A stretch of 64,000 bases of DNA from Ascaphus truei (lineage: Eukaryota; Chordata; Amphibia; Anura; Ascaphidae): assembly GCA_036426205.1 (NCBI GenBank), contig CM071573.1, forward strand, positions 69,591,135 through 69,655,134. Direction: 5' to 3'. The notes below the pieces were generated by a model. The model searched no databases, was not told the origin of the DNA, and saw only the letters and a program-made list of their open reading frames with translations. Positions 54,070 through 64,000 of the stretch are shown in pieces (within the stretch, counting starts at the first letter, position 1; every line of letters starts with the position of its first letter). The translations under genes were made by a program, and so were the position numbers.

Positions 54070-54541
54070 ATTAGAGATAATATATATTACTAGCTGATAT
54101 ACTCGGCGTTGCCTGGGATGTAAATCTGTAATAGGCAGTGATGTCGGGCGGCGTGTGGGTGGGTGAGGCGGGAGGCGTCGGGTGTGGGGTTGGCGCAGTG
54201 ATGATATGCGGTGGGTGGGTGAGAAGCGGGAGGCGGCAGGTGCGGGTTTGGCGCAGTGATGTCGGGCGGCGGGTGGGTGAGAGGCGGCAGGCGACGCGTA
54301 GGTGGTTTGCTCACTGATGACGATCCGCAGGCGGTGCATGGCGTGTTGGTAGCCACTGAATCAGAGGCGCACACGGTGTGAGGGTCGTGTGAGTGTGACG
54401 TGTGCGTAACCCTGGCCGTGACGTAACCCCATCCCGCAGGCCAATTAGAGCGAGAGCCGTGTGCGGGCGCCAACCAATCACAAAATGCACAAACCCACGA
54501 ACATCTTGACAGACAAACATTTCAGTTTTATATATATAGAT
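54070..54541. repeat. Unclassified insertion with a 60-bp tandem repeat
   Basis: It begins near ACTAGCTGATATACTCGGCG, followed by TTGCCTGGGATG, and ends ATATATATAGATA. About three copies of a GC-rich roughly 60-bp unit (CAGTGATGTCGGGCGGCG..., 54137-54300) lie inside. Because the LINE 3' UTR resumes directly after it, it is part of the nested insertion. Family not assigned. Confidence 0.5.
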
Positions 54542-55289
54542 AGGCGTATGTAACAGTTAGAGACCAGATTAAAATGTGAGACAGCTTTAGTTTTGAAAGA
54601 ACTTAAACTGGTGGTGGCTGTGAGAGTCTCCGGTGGGTTGTTCCAGTTTTGGGGTGCACGGTAAGAGACGGAGGAGCGGCCGGATACTTTGTTGAGCCGT
54701 GGGACCATGAACAGTCTTTTGGAGTCAGATCTCAGATGATAAGTGCTGCATGTTTTAGGGGTGAGGAGCTTGTAGATAGATAGATGGGTAGCTTGCCCAT
54801 AGATAGCAGATAGACGGGTAGCTTGCCCAGAAAGTATTTGTAGGCAAGACAGGAAAAGAGAATTTTGCGCCTAGACTCAAGTGATGACCAATCTAGTTCT
54901 TTGAGCATTTCGCAGTGATGTGTGTTGTAGTTGCATTGGAGAACAAAACAGCATATTGAATTGTAGAGGGTGTCAAGTTTGCTAAGGTGGGTTTGGGGTG
55001 CTGAGCCGAATACTATGTCTCCATAGTCGATAATTGGCATTAGCATCTGCTGTGCGATACGCTTTCTGACCAGCAGACTTAGGGAGGATTTGTTCCTGTA
55101 AAGTACACCTAGTTTGGCATAGGTTTTGGATGTCAGTGTATCAATGTGCATCCCGAATGTTAAGTGGGAGTCAAACCATATGCCCAGTTATTTAAAACTA
55201 GTAACAGGAGTTAGTGTGGTGTTACGGTTGGTTGTGATCTGGTGCTCAGTCACTGGAAGCTTTAAAAATGTAGTCTTGGTCCCAAATAC

Positions 55290-55505
55290 CAATCTCCTAC
55301 CCTAAAAAGCTTAACCCTTTACCCTAATCTGCTACCCTAAAAATCTTAACCCCTTACCCTAAAAATGCCTAATGTTAACCGCTAATACTAACACCATAAC
55401 CTAAAAACCTTAACCCCCTACCCTAAAACCCCTTTCCCTAAACACGTTACCCTAATCTCTGACCCTAAAAATCTTAACCCGTCCCTAAACCCCTTATCTA
55501 TATCG
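55290..55505. repeat. Degenerate CCCTAA-rich tandem array, right part
   Basis: It continues the array left of the LINE block with the same words (CTACCCTAAAAAGCTTAACC, TTACCCTAATCTGC). The outer flanks of the two parts, CCAAGGTAAAT before 53195 and ATTTACCTTGG after 55505, are complementary. The array may therefore sit inside a larger inverted-repeat element. Confidence 0.7.
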
Positions 55506-56124
55506 ATTAAATTAACCCTTAAATGAATTTACCTTGGTGAAGCGGCCGTCGGCCTACTGTCCAGTGGTGGAGCGGCGGCTGTGGAGGGTCCCGAACGCTA
55601 GCAGCGTTGTCAGATTCCGCTGGAAACAACCTTTTATTTCTGGAGGAAGTAATTAAGCATATGCATTTTTCTGCCGATTTATAAGGGCGTCTCGCTAACA
55701 AATAGCGTGTGTTTGCCAGCATGGTGTGGATATTTTTGGTCTTGGAAGCCTGCCTAACATCCATGAATAATTTTAACGTAGTGTAAATAAAGGGTTTTGC
55801 ACCCGGGAAAGAATGTTGTTACATGTTTTATTCATGACCAATACAGCTGCTATAACTCTGCATTACACGTTTACAAGACGTGTAATGTTACTCTACGATA
55901 CGAAAGAAAAAAACACATGCCCAACTTGTTTAAAATAACATTCTTCCCCAGGGGACAATTATAAGTATAGCTGCTTATTTCAGTAAAGTGCTGACAGTGT
56001 AAATACTACATGTTTAGAGGTGGCAGAGCTGTGGCCTCAATTCCTGGCTCAGTCCATTAGCCTCAGCCTTTGTGACCCTTGGCTAGCCAAGTGATCTACA
56101 TGCGCATCATGCAGCAACAATTTG

Positions 56125-56695
56125 ATTGTAAGCTCTTTGGGAGATCATTATGCCTGCGTTATTATACTGTGTAGTGTTCTGTGCTCAGCAGTAACAGCAG
56201 AGCTATATACGAATGGCTATCCCTTGAGTCCAGAAGCAAAGTCCATTTTCCTGTCTTGCTTTCAAATACTTTCTGGGCAAGCTACCCCTCTATCTGAACT
56301 AGCTCCTCACCCCTACCACACGCAGCACTTATCACCTGAGATCTGTCTCCAAAAGACTGTTCACTGTTCCCAAGGTTCAACAAAGAATCCGGCCGCTCGT
56401 CCTCCTGTTACCGTGCACCCCACAACTGGAACAATCTATCTCAAAGCCGCCTCCAGTTTATGTAACTTCAAGACTTCAGCTGTCTCACATGTTACGCTTG
56501 TCTGTAACTGTTACATACGCCTATAATCATATAGTAGCTCTCTAAACTGTCCATGAAATGTCTGTAAATTGAATGAATAACGTCTATTCATTTAATGTAA
56601 CCATGTATCTGTCATAATAACTCTGTGCCCAGGACATACTTGAAAGTGAGAGGTAACTCTACCTGGTAAAACATTTTATAAATAAAAAAGAAAGA
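56125..56695 (+). mobile_element. LINE (family 2) 3' end, plus strand
   Basis: The ORF remnant contains QATPLSELAPHPYHTQHLSP, PPVTVHPTTGTIYLKAAS and CNFKTSAVSHVTLVCNCYI, the plus-strand equivalent of the ORF end near 54600. The tail has CTCTGTGCCCAGGACATACT and ACCTGGTAAAACATTTTATA, then A-rich sequence. The reading frame is degraded. Confidence 0.7.
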
Positions 56696-57879
56696 ATTGT
56701 TCTCATTTGTCTGAATTGTCTGTATGGGACATTTTTGACCAATTTGGGATAATGAATACTTTTTGCAAACACACAATTATTGCAATCTACTGACTGAAAC
56801 ACGTAGGATTGATTGAGCGTTTCAGTCAGTAACAGATTTTGCACTGTCCAGAGCAGTAACACAGCATCTTCCTGGAGAACCGTAATATCACTAAACGGAA
56901 TACATGACGCAGTGATCGGTGTCCGAGCTTGCCTCTGATGAATGGTCCATATAGGACCTGAAACGTTGTCACATTAAAGGAGAATTTCATTATGAACGTG
57001 TCAGTAGAGGTCTACTTTCTATCTCTATCCTGGAGGAGACCTGCACTTTGAAGAAATTGTTTGCCTGTGTTGTGTTGGCTGCACAAGCCGGGTTCTCCTC
57101 GCCTGAGGCTGTTTCCCCGTACTTTTGGAAGGGAGCTTGCCACTTACCATCATCCTGAGATCAGGAGAGCCATAGCATCGCGAGACAGGGACTTGATGCG
57201 GAAGTAGCAGTGATCGGGTCGTGTCGGAGAGGTGTGGTGAGGACTGCTGTGCTTGCTAAGCCACTGCTCCCAAACGCTGTTTCACATTTTTTGAAATGTG
57301 AATTCAATGGAATCAGATTACTTCTGTATATTTTTTATTTATAAAGGCAATATTACGCTACGTTTTGTTCTTTTCTTTCTTCTCTTCCACATTATATGTT
57401 TCGTGAGAGGAGTGGATCTTCCTAGAGATCGTGTTTTTCATCTACTACCATTGAAGAAATTAACATACGTATACCTTTTCTTCAAGTCATCTATCTATTC
57501 TTGACGATCCCATGCGCTAAAGAATTAACTATTCAATAGTCAGTTCTAATATAATCAGTACTTATGATGGTGAAAGTACTGTTTCTTTGGCTGCAGGGAA
57601 AGTGAGGAAATTGATTTTTTTAAATTAATGTAATTGTGAATTTTTGCATTCTGTCACGTCACTTAGTATGTCATGATTTATTGCACATGCACTTGGTCAA
57701 TATCACTAATTGGATTCTTTATTTTTTTCTCTTGATTTAAGTCACGTTATATAGTGTCATTTTTATATAAGATTTATTGTACCCATGTATTGAATTCAAC
57801 ACATTTATAAATTGAGGACAATATCTATTTTTCTTTATTTACATTTATCATACTGAGCTCCAATTTTTGGTATATGGTG

Positions 57880-58790
57880 TATATCTTTTAGTGCTGTTTT
57901 TCCTATAAAAACACTATGGAATATATTGCTGATGACCTTCCAGAAGTTTGCTGGAATTTGATGTATTTTGGTAAAGATTGTCAGAGTAATATTGGGCTTT
58001 TGCGCGTCTTGTTTGCCTTGTGCTTGTATTCCGCAGGCATCTGTAGCTATTAAGAGCCTTGGTAGTGCCAGTTACTTTGTATCTTTTCCACAAGGCATCC
58101 CTAAAATGGTTAAGCACAATAAAGTCGGTTGTAACCCACGGAAGGTGGACCCCCGTACTCTTACTCTGCACAGTGGAGCATGGATATCACACAGTTTTAA
58201 GAACTCTGTTTGGAAATAATCAAGCACAGAATCATGGTCGGGTATAAAATTGATTCTGTACAAAGGGCAGTTGGTAAAATCAGCCATAAACTGTTGTGGG
58301 TTAAAGTTTCTAAATATTCTAGGGAGTAGAACTTTGGCCCTTGATTTGTGTGGTCTGATTTTCCTTACACATTACACTATTGCATTGTCACTGAAAATGT
58401 CAGGTAGGATACCAAAGGATTGGATTCTGTTGGGAATAGTATATAATCTAGTCTAGCAAGGAATAGTTGAGAGATTTTAGGTTTGTCCGTGTGGGTTGGG
58501 AAATTAGTTGGATTAGGTTAAGTGACTTGAGTTGTATCTGGATGTTGTTGTTTTTAGGGTCAAGCCAATTGAGGTTGAAATCCCCAAGAAGTAACAGCTC
58601 ACGCTTCCCATTCTGAGATGACATTGAGCCAAGAAACTGAGTGATACCAGTTAGGGATTGTACTGGAGATTTTGGGGGGCGGTAGATGCCAGCAATAAGA
58701 ATTAGTTTTGAGAATGGAAGGCAAATTTTTGAGGACAAAAGGACTCTCAAATCACAGCTTCATTCAATCTGAACCCCTTCAGTCTACAAC
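57880..58790 (-). mobile_element. LINE ORF2 fragment: endonuclease end and linker
   Basis: On the minus strand 58750-58448 encodes ILIAGIYRPPKSPVQSL and LLLLGDFNLNWLDPKNN, the Y-R-P-P and G-D-F-N motifs of the LINE apurinic endonuclease. Next, 58287-58072 has IPDHDSVLDYFQTEFLKL-type sequence. Then 58171-57914 has PWVTTDFIVLNHFRDALWKR and RRAKAQYYSDNLYQN, the linker before reverse transcriptase. The frames shift between pieces, so it is dead. Catalytic positions cannot be fully checked. Confidence 0.75.
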
Positions 58791-59186
58791 TGCGTCGCCC
58801 CAAAGGCGGACGCCTGATGGGGTTCCCCAAGAGCTGCTCCCCTCTGCACATAACCAGCGTGCTAAGGATTAATCTCTATGTTTGCGTACTGCTGTGTTTG
58901 TCAGCCCCACCCTCTGGTATGCTAATGCCCTGGAGGACAAAAGGACTCTGAAATCAAAGCTGCATTCAATCTGAACCCCTTCAGTCTACATTTGCGTACC
59001 CTAAGGCGCACAGCCTTTGGAGCAGCCGAAGGGCAGTCAAAGGGTGTGAGCCATTTACTGCCATTCGCTGATGTTTGTTGGTGTTAAAATTGCTGTATTT
59101 CAATCTGAAACTCTCCAAGCTTTTAATCCCCTGCACCCAATTTTCCAACTCTAACTGTCCATGAAATCTCTGTGAATTGACTGTAT

Positions 59187-60655
59187 AACCATGTTCATTT
59201 AATGTAACCATGTATTGTTATAACTCTGTTCCCAGGATTTACTTGAAAACGAGAGGTAACTCTCAATGTATTACTTCTTGGTAAAACATTTGATAAATGA
59301 ATAAATAAATCTAGGATCTCAAAAGAGGGTGAGCTTGGGGGCAATTTAGCAGGGTAAATTGTAAGGAATCTTCAATGTAAATGAACACCACTTCTCCTCT
59401 CTTTGACCTATCTTTCCTAGAAATGGAGTATCCCTGAATGGTGATAGTTGCATCAAGTGTTTTAACAGTTAGCCATGTTTCAGTAAGAATGATGGCTTTG
59501 GGTTTATGCAAAATTCACGATGCCCTAAGTTCATCCAGTTTGGGCAGCAGGCTATGGATATCTATATTAGGACAGAAAGCCCTTTTTGGAATTTGAAAGG
59601 GGCATTGTCAGGTGTATAGGACAAACTGTGCCGCCAACAGAGGGGGAGAGCTGGGACAACTGTACCAGGTTTAGTGGCTGCAAGGGGCCCAGACGGTGCA
59701 GAAGTTGGGCCCAGCAGAGGTCGGGTCCAACTTCTTTGTCCAGCCGCTGGGCTTCTGGTTGCTGCGGGGCCCCAGCTTTCCCCAGCGGCGGGCCTGCATC
59801 TCACTCACTATTCCTTGCCGGGGCTCTCTCTGACGTCGGTGTGTGCCAGAAGCTGGACCCAACTTCCAGCGGGCACCGGCATGAGAGGGGCCTGGTGTGG
59901 GAGAGTGAGTGAGAGAGGCAGGCCCGCAGCAGCATGGGAGAGCCGGGGCCCGGCCAGACAAAGAAGTTGAGCCTGACCTATGGCCCCGGGCCAGACTCCA
60001 GCACAGGCCGGCCGGAGAGTGAGGGAGGCCCGCAGCAATGTGAGAGACAATCCTCAAGGTAAGTGTAAGAATATACTTGAGAGTAACATTTACATGAGGC
60101 CACAGTAAAAAACATACATGAGGTATGAGGTTAATTATCACAAAGGTAGTTAACTTTGCATGAAGCTGTGGTATGTCCAGTTGATGTACACATTGAGCAG
60201 CCAGCCTTTTACCGGCCACTGAAAGTGTACTGCATTTGCAATGCTAAGGTCTGCTAAGGGATTGCTGAGGGATTTGGGGAATGGGAGAGAAAGTTTTCTG
60301 TGCAGACAAGTGCTGGGAAAGACCACAGTAAAAAAAGTGTGAGGGGGGTTAATTGTGCAGGCTAATAGGTGTGGGATAATAGTGTGGTCAAACGAGCTCA
60401 CTGTTTGCTGCCTAGTGATATCCTTGTGTAGAGGAATTTTCAGAAGCATCCAGTCCCCAGTTCACCTACTATCTAACTACACATTCACTTCAAGATTCCC
60501 ATTACACATTCACTTAAAGATTCTCACTACAGTTTAACTACACATTAAAGATCCACACTCTTCAGATACTATGCAATACCCTGCTATGCTTCCCTTGACT
60601 GCTTTGAAATGTATACATCTAAACCAGGCCTGCCCAACTCGTAAAGTGAGAAGGG
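59187..60655 (-). mobile_element. Composite LINE segment, copy 1 of a duplicated 1.46-kb block
   Basis: 59187-59312 is a plus-strand family-2 LINE tail. After it, on the minus strand, 59511-59311 encodes KAIILTETWLTVKTLDATIT and SISRKDRSKRGEVVFIYIED, the T-E-T-W-L motif of a LINE endonuclease N-terminus. 59520-60650 is GC-rich and then AT-rich, and would be the 5' UTR of that LINE. It ends near a hAT-like terminus CAGGCCTGCCCAACTCG. The same order recurs at 62537-64000. Confidence 0.65.
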
Positions 60656-62536
60656 CCGAAATGCTCCAAAGAAAAAAAAATTGGGCCGCACGGGTTAAAT
60701 CATCATCATCATCATCATCTCTCCTCCAGCACCTCTCATCATCTTCATCATCATCCTAATATCTCCCCCAGAACCCCTCACTATCAACCTTTACGATACT
60801 CCACAATCTATCTCATCAATCTCTCATAATACCATCTCTCCCCTCACCCCAAATACCCCCTCCCATCCCCCAAGCCCATTCCCATGTCAGCCAGCCCCCC
60901 AGTCAGCATCCCCCCCATGTCTCTCTTCTCTTCCCTCACAATTAATGATCCTCGCTCCCCCTCCCCTCATGACTCCATCCCCCCCCTCATATGACTCTCT
61001 CTCCCTCCTCTCCCCTCCGGCCCCCTCAATATGACACTCTCTCCCTCCTCTCCCTCATATTACCCCATCCTCATCCTCCCCGGCAATAATTACCACTCTC
61101 TCCCTCCCTCCTCAAATACTACCACCTAATCTGCTCTCTCCCCTCACCCTCAATATGCACTCCTCCCTCCTCCCTATATACATCTCGCCTCCCCTTCAAT
61201 AGACACTCTCAGCTCTCCCCCTCAATATACACTCTATCTCTCTCCCTCCTCACATCTGGCACTCTCACTCATCTCCCTCCCTCAATATGACACTCTCTAC
61301 ACCCTCCACTCAATAATGACACTCTATCAGATACCCTCCCTCAAGAATGACACTCTTTCCCCCTCCCCACAATATGACACTCTTTCCCCCTCCCCTCAAT
61401 ATGACACTCTTTCTCCCCTCCCCTCAATATGACACTTTCCCCCTCCCCTCAATATGACACTTTCCCCCCTCAATTGACACCTTTCCCCCTCCCTCAATTG
61501 ACATCTTTCCCTTCTCCCCCTCAATAGACACTCTTTCCCCCTCCCCTCAATATGACACATCTTCTGCTCTCTCTCTCTCTCCTCGATCCCTTTCCACCAT
61601 GGGCTCCGTAAGAGTACCTACTTCTCCCTCCATCTTGCTCTCTCGCTCCCTCCCTACATACTTTTCTATAGGAAACACATCTCGTCTCGCCGCTCAAATA
61701 AGACACTGCCTCCCTCCCATCGAAATAACTCCCTCCCCTCAATATGACACTCTCTCGCACTCCCCTCAATGCTACCTCCCCTCAACGTACACGAGGTCTC
61801 CACCCCACGAACCCCTCAATATGACACTCTCCCTCCCTTCAATATGACACGCTCTCCCCCTCCACCCTCAATATGACGCTCTCCCACCTCCCCTCAATTG
61901 AACTGACTCTCTCTCTCCCTCCCTCCCCTCATTGACACTTTTTCCCCCTCCCCTCAATAGACACTCTTTCCCCCTCCCCTCAATATGCCCTCTTTCCTTC
62001 CTCTCTTTCCCCCATCCCCCCTCAATATGACACTCGTTCCCCCTCCCCTCAATATGACACCTTTTCCCCCTCCCCTCAATATGACACTCTCCCCCTCCCC
62101 CCGTACAACTCGCACTCAGATCATCCCCTCCCCCTGCAACTCACCATCACTCACATTCCCCCCCCTCACATGTCAGCAGCCCCCCCCTCACATGTCAGCA
62201 CCCCCCCCCACGTCACAGCCCCCCCCCTCACAGTGTCAGCGCAGCCTCCCCCCTCAACATTCAGCACACCCACCCCCCACCAGCACCTTTTGTTACCACA
62301 CACACACACACACACCACACACCACACACCAAACACATGCAACACACACACAGCACACATCACACCACCGCACACAACACACAACACACACACACACCAC
62401 CTCTCCTTATATCGCACATCCTCTCTTCTCCCCGTACTAAGCCCCCGCCCCACAGCTGCTCTAACCTCCCCGGTCAAGCTGCCTAACTGAAAAAAAAATC
62501 TCACGACTGAAAAATAGCTTGGCTGTCGGCTAACAT
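60656..62536. repeat. Pyrimidine-rich minisatellite and simple repeats
   Basis: It opens with (ATC)n at about 60700-60720. Then C/T-rich sequence contains dozens of variants of CCCCTCAATATGACACTCTT, most regular from 61370 to 61560 and 61860 to 62095. A (CA)n-rich stretch at 62298-62400 and a C-rich stretch at 62158-62270 follow. Unit length varies from 21 to 30 bp. All ORFs here are low-complexity artefacts. Confidence 0.8.
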
Positions 62537-64000
62537 AACCATGTTCATTTAATGTACCATGTATTGTTATAACTCTGTTCCCAGATTTTTACTTGAAAAC
62601 GAGAGGTAACTCTCAATGTACTTACTTCTTGGTAAAACATTTGATAAATTGAACAAATAAATCTAGGATCTCAAAAAAAGAGGGGTGAACTTGTGGGCAA
62701 TTAGCAGGAAATTGTACGGAATCTTAATGAAATGAACAACCCACTTCTCCTCTCTTTGACCTACTTTCCTCGAAATGGAGTATCCCTGAATGGTGGATAG
62801 TTGCAAAATCAAGTGTTTTAAGAGTTAGCCATGTTTCAGTAAAGAATGATGGCTTTGGGTTTATGCAAATTCACGATGCCCTAAGTTCATCCAGTTTGGG
62901 CAGCAGGCTATGGATATCTATATTAGACAGAAAGCCCTTTTTGTGGAATTTGAAAGGGTCATTGTCAGTGTATAGGACAAACTGTGCCGCCAACAGAGGG
63001 GAGAGCTGGACAAACTGTACCAGGTTTGTGGCTGCAAGGGGCCCGCGGTGCAGAAGTTGGCCCACCAGAGGTCGGGTCCAACTTCTTGTCCAGGCCGCTG
63101 GGCTTCTGGTTGCTGCGGGGCCCCAGCTTTCCCCCAGCGGCGGGCCTGCATCTCACCACTATTCTTTGCCGGGGCTTCTCCTCTTGACGGTCGGTGTGGC
63201 CAGAAGCCTGGCCCCAACTTCCAGCGGGCAACCGCATGAGAGGGCCTGGGTGCGGGAGATGAGTGAGAGAGGCAGGCCCGCACAGCAATGTGAGAAGCCG
63301 TGGGCCCGGCCAGACAAGAAGTTGGCTGACCTATGGCCCCGGGCCAACTCCACAGCAGGCCGGCCGGAGAGTGAGGGAGGCCCCGCAGCATGTGAGAGAC
63401 AATCCTCAAGGTAAGTGTAAGAATGTACTTGAGTAACATTTACATGAGCCACAGTAAAAACACATGAGGTATGAGTTTAATTATACAAAGGTAGTAACTT
63501 TGCATGACAGCTTGGTATGTCCAGTTGATGTACACATTGAGCAGCCACCTTTTACACCGCCACTGAAAGTGTACTGCCATTTTGCAATGCTAAGTCTGCT
63601 AAGGGATTGCTGAGGGATTTGGGAATGGGAGAAAAGTTTTGTGTGCAGACAGTTGCTGGGAAAGACCACAGTAAAAAAATGTGAGGGGGGTTAATTTGTG
63701 CAGGCTAATAGGTGTGGGATAATAGTGTGGTCAAATGAGCTCACTGTTTGCTGCTTGACTGTGATATCCTTCTGTAGGGGAATTTTCAGAACATCCAGTC
63801 CCCCAGTTCACCTACTATCTACTACAACATTCACTTCAAGATTCCCATTACACATTCACGTAAAGATTCTCACTACAGTTTAACTACACAAAGATCCACA
63901 CTCTCAGATACTATGCAATACCCCTGCTATGCGCCCTTGACTTGCTTTGAAATGTATACATCTCTAACCAGGCCTCTCCCAACTCGTAAGTGAGAAGGGC
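62537..64000 (-). mobile_element. Composite LINE segment, copy 2 of the duplicated block
   Basis: It repeats 59187-60655 in the same orientation at an offset of about 3,350 bp and runs off the window. Compared with copy 1 it has very many one- and two-base insertions and deletions but fewer substitutions. The endonuclease ORF of copy 1 is broken here, and other short ORFs change frame. Confidence 0.7.

Larger units (their letters stand above)
53489..55289 (-). mobile_element. LINE (family 2) 3' part with nested insertions
   Basis: On the minus strand a 140-codon ORF remnant (55151-54732) reads MLMPIIDYGDIVFGSAPQTH, LSKLDTLYNSICCFVLQC and LDWSSLESRRKILFSCLAYK, then LGKLPVYL. This is the thumb and post-RT region of CR1/L2/Rex-type LINEs. 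A second piece (about 54708-54590) has APQNWNNPPETL and SLSSFKTKAVSHFNLVSN, the ORF end. The 3' UTR is split by foreign DNA at 53652-54541 and resumes at 53489-53651, ending in (AATA)n. The LINE splits the CCCTAA-rich array. Confidence 0.75.
47700..64000. other. Distal intergenic DNA, no host gene recognised
   Basis: No exon of a known gene was recognised. MYOZ1, the human neighbour of SYNPO2L, was looked for and not seen. The stretches 48246-49749, 50238-52356, 55506-56124, 56696-57880 and 58791-59186 contain scattered ORFs under 150 codons without recognisable domains. At 56790-56832 a CTGACTGAAAC inverted repeat forms a small hairpin. At 58735-58800 and 58935-59000 a roughly 65-bp block (GAGGACAAAAGGACTCT...) is directly repeated. 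The rest is annotated as repeats. Confidence 0.5.

Noticed and set aside
53195..55505. True interstitial telomere of head-to-tail CCCTAA units
   Set aside because: The word is frequent but embedded in a longer imperfect unit of about 36 bp, so it is called a degenerate array only.
61985..62440. 151-codon Pro/Ser/Thr-rich ORF
   Set aside because: It is a translation of C/T- and CA-rich simple repeats.
44000..64000. MYOZ1, the neighbour of SYNPO2L in human
   Set aside because: No MYOZ1-like exon was seen. It may lie beyond the window or in exons too short to recognise by eye.

Overview
The window is vertebrate nuclear DNA, most likely from an amphibian (frog or toad). Two host genes can be recognised by protein similarity. 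The rest is intron and intergenic DNA packed with L2/CR1-type LINE fragments, hAT, Tigger-like and TTAA-flanked MITEs, fold-back repeats, one LTR-retrotransposon composite and several tandem repeats. The amphibian call is an inference from this repeat content and from the gene content; I could not compare against any genome.

Layout. (1) 1-6,040: the 5' end of SEC24C on the minus strand. It comprises the first coding exon (3,357-3,553), intron 1, and a CpG-rich promoter with a non-coding first exon whose donor lies at 5,750/5,751. (2) 6,169-12,477: two related LTR elements fused to each other. They lack any visible reverse transcriptase but carry an unusual ORF with a PNMA/Gag-like N-terminus, a C-x2-C-x12-C-x2-C zinc ribbon and a long acidic, Pro/Thr-rich tail. 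(3) 12,478-27,408: repeat-rich DNA upstream of SYNPO2L, with a GATA/CCAAT/E-box cluster near 21.2-21.5 kb. (4) 27,409-43,682: SYNPO2L on the plus strand. A middle exon (27,409-28,103) and the very large last exon (41,335-43,682) are joined by a phase-1 intron of 13.2 kb. Within that intron, 38,797-38,881 looks like an alternative first coding exon for a short, PDZ-less isoform. (5) 43,683-about 47,690: candidate SYNPO2L 3' UTR with two possible poly(A) signals. (6) 47,700-64,000: no recognisable host gene. It holds LINE fragments, nested fold-back elements inside a CCCTAA-rich array, a pyrimidine-rich minisatellite, and a 1.46-kb segment present twice with many small indels.

SEC24C (COPII cargo adaptor) and SYNPO2L (Z-disc actin-associated protein of heart and skeletal muscle) lie head to head. 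This matches their neighbourhood on human chromosome 10q22 as I remember it and supports orthology. The exon encoding the SYNPO2L PDZ domain was not found.

The most unusual items are the zinc-ribbon LTR elements with promoter-like motifs both in the LTR and internally, the candidate intronic muscle promoter and first exon of SYNPO2L, and a possible frameshift at the start of the 27.4-kb exon. All motif and homology calls were made by eye.
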